A stretch of 11,537 bases of DNA, taken from NCBI GenBank assembly GCA_031265595.1, contig JAISCM010000202.1:1-11537 (forward strand), given 5' to 3'. Source of the DNA: Tannerellaceae bacterium (GTDB lineage Bacteria; Bacteroidota; Bacteroidia; Bacteroidales; Tannerellaceae). The notes under the pieces are model-generated. The model saw only the letters and a list, made by a program, of their open reading frames with translations, ran no database searches and was not told the origin of the DNA. The translations under genes were made by a program, and so were the position numbers. Below are positions 7,282-11,537 of the stretch, one piece after another; position 1 is the stretch's first letter, and every line of letters starts with the position of its first letter.

Positions 7282-9084
7282 ATGAATAAGTATATTTTCT
7301 ATTTGATAGGTTTGTTCGCCCTGATCACCGCTTGCAACGATGATTTTATGGAGAAGTACCCACAGACGGATATTACGGCGGAGAGCTTTTTCAATACGCC
7401 GAAAGACCTGGAAACCTATATTAACGGACTGTACAGGCAAGAGATATTCTATGTGCGGAATAATTATGATAACGACATCTTTACGGATAATATGGCCAAC
7501 CGCACCATGCAGACAACGGAATACACGATGCTGCGAGGCTCGCTGAACAAAGAGAATGCCAGCGGCTGGGGAGAAGACTGGAAGCGGCTGCGCGAAGTTA
7601 ATTTCTTCCTGGTCAATGCTGCGAAAGCAACCGGCATCCAGGCAGACATCAATCATTTTATTGGTATCGGGCGCTATTTCCGGGCTAAGTTCTATATTAA
7701 TTATGTGCAACTGTACTCTAACGTGCCCTGGTACGGCAAACCGTTGTCTACCATAGACGAAGAGTTGTACAAGCCGGCCGACCCGCGCGCTTTAGTGGTA
7801 GATTCGATCATTGCCGACCTCGAATACGCTTCGGCCAATATTAAACCGGATCTGGGCAACCGGACGGCTATCAACAAATATTGTGCGCAACTGCTGCTGG
7901 CCCGCTTCTGCCTACAGGAAGGAACCACGCGCAAATACCGCCCTGAATTGAACCTGGGCGGAACGGCAGATGCCTTGCTCTCGAAAGCCGCCGCTACGGC
8001 ACAGGCTATTATAGAATCGAACACGTTCAGTATTACCGGCAGCGGGACAGACGGTTATTCCGCCCTCTTTACCAGCGCAGACTTGTCTGGCAATGCCGAA
8101 ATCATCCTGATGGGCGAATATACGGAGGGGAGAGGCGACGGCAACAGCTCGTTTCACGGACTTTACGGCGAATACGGATTGAGCCGCACGCTGGTAGAGT
8201 CGTACCTGATGACAGACGGAAGCCGCTTTACAGCCCAGCCCGGCTATGCTGCCAAAGAGTATAAAGATGTGTTTACCAACCGCGACCCGCGTATGGAGGC
8301 TACCGTTCAATACCCCGGCTTTTGCAAACCAGGCACCACCGACCCTTACAACTGGGCGATACATATAAAGAACGGCGGCTACGAAGCAATAAAATACTAT
8401 CCGCGCACACTTGAAACGTTGGGAAGAGAAACATGGCGTTCCTGCTATAACGACCTGCCGGTTTACCGCTATGCAGAGGTATTGCTGATCTATGCCGAAG
8501 CAAAAGCAGAAACAGGCGCGCTTACGCAGGACGACCTGGACATATCTGTCAACAGGCTTCGCGCCCGCGTAGGTATGCCGTCGCTGAACTTGGCTACCGC
8601 CAATGGCGACATCGACCCGGTTTTGGCCGCTCAATATCCTAACGTCAGCGGCGCCAACAGTGGCGTTATCCTGGAGATACGACGCGAACGCCGGGTAGAA
8701 ATGGCCTTGGAAGGCACGCGCGAGCAAGACCTGTATCGCTGGGCGTGCGGCAAGCTGCTGGAAGAATTGCCGCAGGGTTCTTACATCTCACAGATCGGCT
8801 TGCCCGGGTCAGACATCACCGGCGATGGCCAGCCCGACTACGTTATATTCCAAACGAAGGCTGAAAAAGAAACGTATGATGGGAATATCGCATCGTTCTC
8901 GCTGGAAGAGGCGAGCGGCGAGTGGTATCTGTCGGATGACGACCATGGCCACATCATGTTCAGCTCGAACCTGACAGGCGGCGCAAACAATCGCAAATGG
9001 GAAGACCCGAAATACTATTACAGGCCGATCCCTATTTCAAACATGGTAACAAATCCGAATCTGGAAAACATTTTTGGTTGGTAG
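7282..9084 (+). CDS. SusD/RagB-family outer-membrane lipoprotein
   Basis: Surface-exposed glycan-binding lid that sits on the SusC barrel and delivers substrate to it. The 600-residue protein has a lipoprotein signal, ALITAC with Cys18, followed by NDD; acidic residues just after the Cys are a known surface-export signal in Bacteroidota. The N-terminal SusD-like region includes YPQTDITAESFFNTPKDLE and the TPR-like helices with REVNFFLVNAAKATG and GIGRYFRAKFYINYVQLYSNVPW. The C-terminal RagB/SusD region includes VYRYAEVLLIYAEAKAETG (about 394-412), NRLRARVGMPSL and RRERRVEMALEG (about 466-478). A D-x-T-GDG-x-x-D motif at about 511-519 resembles a calcium-binding loop. It starts 21 bp after susC and ends 24 bp before the next lipoprotein gene, so all three are probably cotranscribed. 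Confidence 0.96.
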   Translation: MNKYIFYLIGLFALITACNDDFMEKYPQTDITAESFFNTPKDLETYINGLYRQEIFYVRNNYDNDIFTDNMANRTMQTTEYTMLRGSLNKENASGWGEDWKRLREVNFFLVNAAKATGIQADINHFIGIGRYFRAKFYINYVQLYSNVPWYGKPLSTIDEELYKPADPRALVVDSIIADLEYASANIKPDLGNRTAINKYCAQLLLARFCLQEGTTRKYRPELNLGGTADALLSKAAATAQAIIESNTFSITGSGTDGYSALFTSADLSGNAEIILMGEYTEGRGDGNSSFHGLYGEYGLSRTLVESYLMTDGSRFTAQPGYAAKEYKDVFTNRDPRMEATVQYPGFCKPGTTDPYNWAIHIKNGGYEAIKYYPRTLETLGRETWRSCYNDLPVYRYAEVLLIYAEAKAETGALTQDDLDISVNRLRARVGMPSLNLATANGDIDPVLAAQYPNVSGANSGVILEIRRERRVEMALEGTREQDLYRWACGKLLEELPQGSYISQIGLPGSDITGDGQPDYVIFQTKAEKETYDGNIASFSLEEASGEWYLSDDDHGHIMFSSNLTGGANNRKWEDPKYYYRPIPISNMVTNPNLENIFGW

Positions 9085-9108
9085 TGATCATTTATAAATT
9101 TAATAAAC

Positions 9109-9840
9109 ATGAAGATAGATAGAATGTGTAAGGGAATAGGCGCCTTGCTGTGCATCGTGTTATTGTCTGCCTGCAACAAATATGCCGACTTCAATTATTT
9201 CGACGATGCGGCCATCATTACGGATATCGAACTGAACGGAGCTTCCAGCCTTACGCTGGATCCGGGAGGAACGTATCAACTCAACTATTGGCCGATTCCG
9301 GCTAACGCTAACCCGATGAAGCTGACTTTTACAACGGATAATCCTACGGTGGCAGGCGTCAACGAAAGAGGAACGATCACAGCCATAAGCGGTGGCAATG
9401 CAACGATTACGGTAGCCGGCGACAACGCGTCTAAGACGGTGAGCGTAAAAGTAAACTTCTTAGACTTTGCGAAAGATGTAGCAGGGTTTTATGTCGGAGA
9501 AGGCAACCTGCAAGCTGCTGCATTAGGTATCCCTGAGTTGCCGATTCCCTGGCAGGCAGTAGAACTGGCTTACGCCGCTATGGGACAAGTTTCTATAATC
9601 GCAGCGATACCTGTCCCCGGCTTGGGCGACATCCAATTGAGCGGCACAATATCCGTATCCAAAGTAGATGCTGAATATACGCTGACAGGAACAGGCATAA
9701 CAAACGAGTTACCCATCTATGGCGTATTACCCATAGAAGTAACAGGGAAAAAAGACGCCGACGGGGTGCTCACGCTACAAGTGAATGTAATGGGCGGAGC
9801 TGCGGTATATGATTTCTCGGGTAGTCAAAAGGATGAATAA
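9109..9840 (+). CDS. Small surface lipoprotein with Ig-like (BIG2-type) domain, SusE/SusF position
   Basis: A 243-residue lipoprotein; the lipobox LLSAC puts the lipidated residue at Cys22. Residues about 37-115 resemble a bacterial Ig-like group 2 domain: DIELNGASSLTLDPGGTYQL, then TTDNPTVAGVNERGTITAISGGNATITV. Residues about 124-240 (FYVGEGNL..., GDIQLSGTISVSKVDAEYTLTG, LPIEVTGKKDADGVLTLQV) look like an all-beta barrel or sandwich similar to calycin-like domains in Bacteroidales lipoproteins; this second assignment is weak. Its place directly after susD matches genes for surface glycan-binding proteins, which differ in sequence from locus to locus. A role in holding the glycan at the surface is inferred from position and not from a binding motif. 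It is the last gene of the operon; the 966 bp that follow hold no supported gene. Confidence 0.82.
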   Translation: MKIDRMCKGIGALLCIVLLSACNKYADFNYFDDAAIITDIELNGASSLTLDPGGTYQLNYWPIPANANPMKLTFTTDNPTVAGVNERGTITAISGGNATITVAGDNASKTVSVKVNFLDFAKDVAGFYVGEGNLQAAALGIPELPIPWQAVELAYAAMGQVSIIAAIPVPGLGDIQLSGTISVSKVDAEYTLTGTGITNELPIYGVLPIEVTGKKDADGVLTLQVNVMGGAAVYDFSGSQKDE

Positions 9841-9880
9841 AGTAGTCAAAGGAGTTAAGTAGTTAGAGTAGTCAAGGGGG
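9841..9880 (+). repeat. 3'-end repeat motif, copies 2 and 3
   Basis: Directly after the TAA of the lipoprotein gene stands AGTAGTCA, two bases, GGAGTTAAGTAGT (9841-9863), then AGTAGTCAAGGGGG (9867-9880). A degenerate forerunner, GGTAGTCAAAAGGA (9820-9833), is inside the last codons of the gene. The first unit matches the sequence over the rhamnosidase stop codon at 1386-1407 except for one substitution and one indel. Confidence 0.5.
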
Positions 9881-9953
9881 ATCGTGGCTGCCTTCTTTCC
9901 GCAGGTCGATGACCTGCGGTTATGAAAATCAGACTTTTCAAGTCGATCTCCCC
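9876..9953 (+). terminator. Branched stem-loop region after the susCD operon, possible terminator
   Basis: CCGCAGGTC (9899-9907), loop GAT, GACCTGCGG (9911-9919) is a perfect 9-bp GC-rich hairpin. A second small hairpin, GACTT-TTC-AAGTC, is at 9932-9944. Both are enclosed by an outer stem GGGG-GATCG (9876-9884) with CGATC-T-CCCC (9944-9953), one bulged base. It lies 36-113 bases after the last stop codon of the operon. There is no T-tract after the strong hairpin, so termination is a guess; 3'-end protection is also possible. Confidence 0.35.
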
Positions 9954-9981
9954 AAGCTATAGAGAGGTCTTTATTTTCTGA

Positions 9982-10141
9982 AAAAAAAGTCTTCGCGATG
10001 CCTTTAGTAAGTCTTCGCGATGCCTTTAGTAAGTCTTCGCGATGTCTTTAGTAAGTCTTCGCGATGTCTTTAGTAAAACATCACGAAGAGTTTGTAAAGA
10101 CTTCGCGAAGACTTACTGAGGACTTCGCGAAGACTTTTTTT
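9982..10141. repeat. Palindromic array of seven 22-bp units
   Basis: Four direct units beginning AAGTCTTCGCGAT and ending CTTTAGT lie head to tail at 9987-10008, 10009-10030, 10031-10052 and 10053-10074. Three more degenerate units in inverted orientation lie at 10071-10092, 10093-10114 and 10115-10136. The whole is symmetric about 10061.5: unit 1 pairs with the last inverted unit, unit 2 with the next and unit 3 with the first, while unit 4 holds the centre. The ends are a perfect 17-bp inverted repeat (9982-9998 with 10125-10141) with A7 on the left and T7 on the right. By hand about 56 of 71 arm positions are complementary. The A/T ends mean that either strand would transcribe a long hairpin followed by a U-tract, so a bidirectional terminator is possible; a dispersed intergenic repeat is the other option. 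Confidence 0.75.
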
Positions 10142-10217
10142 ACTAAAACACAGGGTGGATTTTTATTCAATTTCGTTCCATTCGTTAAAGAAACGTTGTT
10201 TTAGTCGGATAATCAGC

Positions 10218-10471
10218 CCCTATAAGTAGCTTTTTCACCTTTGCTTTCAGCTTTCAGCCGGGCTGTAAGTTTCTGCCTTATAGAATAAAACGCTGAAAGC
10301 AGACGTTTCAGCCTGCTTTCAGGATTTCGTTTCGGGAGGTTGAGGGGCATGGGGTGCGGCTTCCGGCTGAAAGCAGACTGAAACGTCTGCTTTCAGGATT
10401 TCTCGCTGCATGACAAGCGCTTACAAGCCGGCTGAAAGCTGAAAGAAGGGGTGAAAAAGTTACTTGTAAGG
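10218..10471. repeat. Long inverted repeat, MITE-like or REP-like element
   Basis: Outer arms 10221-10269 and 10420-10468 are complementary at about 42 of 49 positions by hand. Inner arms 10293-10322 and 10367-10396 are complementary at 29 of 30. Both pairs share the symmetry centre 10344.5, separated by an unpaired 23-base stretch on each side, with a 44-base apex. Each inner arm is also a hairpin by itself; at 10367-10396 a perfect 12-bp stem encloses TGAAAC. CTTTCAG or CTGAAAG occurs eight times. The edges carry ATAATCAG as a direct repeat (10209-10216 and 10476-10483), which may be a target-site duplication. No transposase is present, so a non-autonomous element is the preferred reading. 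Confidence 0.6.
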
Positions 10472-10597
10472 CGGTATAATCAGATGCTCAGTCGTGGGTA
10501 TCGGCATTACAAATGCGTTTTCATTGTTTCAATGATCATTCGTGCAGGATCACTTTTCTCTGCATTTCCATATATAACAAATAATATATATATACTT

Positions 10598-10615
10598 TTT
10601 TGTATATATACAAAA
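10598..10615. promoter_or_regulatory. 18-bp perfect AT palindrome, candidate operator
   Basis: TTTTGTATATATACAAAA reads the same on both strands. Its outer half-sites, TTGTATA and TATACAA, are those of the TTGTATACAA palindrome in front of susC (3681-3690), with four more bases in the middle. It is about 190 bp upstream of the DUF5107-like gene. It may be a binding site shared within the locus, or simply AT-rich DNA. Confidence 0.35.
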
Positions 10616-10760
10616 TTGAATACATAATTCCCACAGCTTTAAGAGGCGTAAAGTATATAGAGCTATCTGCGGAATGTTAAATTCCTGTAATTTTGGATTT
10701 TTAAAGAAAGTTCAATATTTATATGTGTTGTGTTGTCGTATACAGTAATGAAAATTGGTT

Positions 10761-10768
10761 TAACTTTG
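10761..10768 (+). promoter_or_regulatory. Bacteroides-type -7 promoter box for the DUF5107-like gene
   Basis: TAACTTTG is an exact match to the Bacteroides -7 consensus TAnnTTTG and lies 38 bases before the ATG at 10807, giving a short leader. The -33 element is poor: the nearest TTG-like triplet (10733-10735) is about 25 bp away, longer than usual. Confidence 0.5.
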
Positions 10769-10806
10769 TAAGACTAATACCGGAAAACATTAAAAACATA
10801 CTAATT

Positions 10807-11537
10807 ATGAAACGTATTGCATTGTTACTTTTGTTGGGCGCTTTTGTTATGGGTATTTCGGCGCAGCAACCTGTCAGGGTATACGAAGGGAAAGAATCGA
10901 TCCCTACTTACAAAATGGGGGCAAATGACCCAAGTCCGATTTTTTATACCGGACGAAGTGTTCAGGGCGCCGCCGGGCATTATTATCCCTATCCGGCACA
11001 AACCAGTCTGGGGGATAAGAAGATAATGGAGGAATATGAGGTTGTTTACCTGGAAAACGAATACGTGAAAGTGACCGTGATCCCGGCTTTCGGAGGACGG
11101 CTTTTAGGCGCTGTAGACAAAACAAACGGCCACCAACTGTTTCACCGGAACCCGGAAATCAAACCAGACCTGATCGGCACCCTGGGCGCCTGGATCTCCG
11201 GAGGGATAGAATGGTGCTTCCCACATCATCACCGGCCTACTACGTTGCTTCCTGCCGATTACCGTTTGGTAGAAAATAAAGACGGTAGCGCCACTGTCTG
11301 GGTGGGCGAAACGGAGCGGGGCATGGGCCTGAGAGCCGTTATCGGCATCACGCTTCATCCCGGTAATTCCAATATTGAAACGGTTTATTATCTGGATAAC
11401 AATACGCCGGTTACGCGTAATTTCTTATTCTGGGCCAACGTAGCTATTTCGGCCGATGAGAATTTCCGTACCTTTTGGCCTCCGCAGCAGGAGATCGGCG
11501 TGTTTCATAACAATACCGAATTTACGCATTGGCCAAC
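10807..11537 (+). CDS. Secreted DUF5107-like protein, N-terminal part (3' end outside window)
   Basis: The frame opens at ATG 10807 and is still open at the window end, giving 243 residues. MKRIALLLLLGAFVMGISAQ is a clear signal peptide with cleavage near residue 20, so the protein is exported. After it come YEVVYLENEYVKVTVIPAFG (77-96), GGRLLGAVDKTNGHQLFHRN (97-115) and GGIEWCFPHHHRPTT (132-146), followed by VYYLDNNTPVTRNFLFWANVAI. This pattern resembles the DUF5107 family, whose N-terminal part looks like the galactose-mutarotase beta-supersandwich found in many carbohydrate-active enzymes. Full family members are much longer and often carry TPR repeats, none of which is visible here. The His-rich GGIEWCFPHHH segment is the most likely active-site or binding loop. 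Its own promoter box and the repeats before it suggest a separate transcript. No reaction can be assigned; the family call is from memory of its motifs. Confidence 0.72.
   Translation, partial: MKRIALLLLLGAFVMGISAQQPVRVYEGKESIPTYKMGANDPSPIFYTGRSVQGAAGHYYPYPAQTSLGDKKIMEEYEVVYLENEYVKVTVIPAFGGRLLGAVDKTNGHQLFHRNPEIKPDLIGTLGAWISGGIEWCFPHHHRPTTLLPADYRLVENKDGSATVWVGETERGMGLRAVIGITLHPGNSNIETVYYLDNNTPVTRNFLFWANVAISADENFRTFWPPQQEIGVFHNNTEFTHWP

Larger units (their letters stand above)
10484..10806. other. AT-rich gene-free stretch before the DUF5107-like gene
   Basis: This 323-bp stretch has no supported gene. It becomes clearly AT-rich from about 10560, in contrast to the flanking coding DNA. It holds the 18-bp palindrome at 10598-10615 and the promoter box at 10761-10768; nothing else was recognised. 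Confidence 0.6.

Noticed and set aside
7912..8727. Antisense 271-codon open frame inside susD
   Set aside because: Opposite a conserved SusD C-terminal region; no recognisable motif or plausible leader.
9987..10136. CRISPR array
   Set aside because: The 22-bp units are directly adjacent with no unique spacers, and the array turns into inverted copies; no cas gene is near.
10206..10483. Integron attC site or prophage attachment site
   Set aside because: No integrase or cassette structure is present, and the symmetric nested arms with flanking direct repeat fit a MITE or REP-type element better.
10484..10627. 47-residue open frame in the gene-free stretch (start MLSRGYRHYK)
   Set aside because: It runs through AT-rich DNA and the 18-bp palindrome, has low-complexity Ile/Tyr-rich sequence, and no domain or start context supports it.
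10817..11026. 69-codon open frame near the start of the last gene
   Set aside because: Out of frame with the ATG at 10807, whose frame gives a signal peptide and a family-like sequence open to the window end.

Overview
The window is a piece of a Bacteroidales-type genome (Bacteroidota; genus not resolved, Bacteroides or Parabacteroides-like). This rests on an adjacent SusC/SusD pair, lipoproteins with a Cys-Asn-Asp/Lys start, AT-rich translation leaders without clear Shine-Dalgarno sites, a TAnnTTTG-type -7 promoter box, and plant-glycan enzyme families typical of polysaccharide utilization loci (PULs).

Layout. (1) 2-1390, plus strand: the C-terminal part of a GH78-type alpha-L-rhamnosidase, 5' end outside the window. 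(2) 1427-3502, minus strand: a two-gene operon of a secreted CE15-like esterase followed 12 bp later by an AraC-family regulator; the regulator converges on the rhamnosidase. (3) 3503-3936: a divergent, AT-rich control region dense in palindromes and repeats. (4) 3937-9840, plus strand: a tight operon of a SusC-like TonB-dependent transporter, a SusD-like lipoprotein, and a small lipoprotein with an Ig-like domain in the SusE/SusF position. (5) 9841-10806: a 966-bp gene-free stretch holding three separate inverted-repeat structures, then an AT-rich promoter zone. (6) 10807 to the end, plus strand: the 5' part of a secreted DUF5107-like protein.

How the genes fit together (inference). The SusC/SusD pair and the third lipoprotein would capture and import an oligosaccharide. 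The CE15-like esterase would remove an ester, perhaps a methyl group on a uronic acid, and the rhamnosidase would remove terminal alpha-L-rhamnose. Together they suggest a rhamnose- and uronate-containing plant glycan such as a pectic side chain or a glucuronoxylan/arabinogalactan-like structure. The AraC protein is the only local regulator and is the obvious candidate to control the divergent promoters.

The least ordinary part is the gene-free stretch after the operon. It contains a palindromic array of seven 22-bp units (three forward, one central, three inverted) and a roughly 250-bp inverted repeat with eight CTTTCAG/CTGAAAG motifs and a possible direct repeat at its edges. Neither is explained by the genes. 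A short motif also recurs at the 3' ends of two different transcription units.
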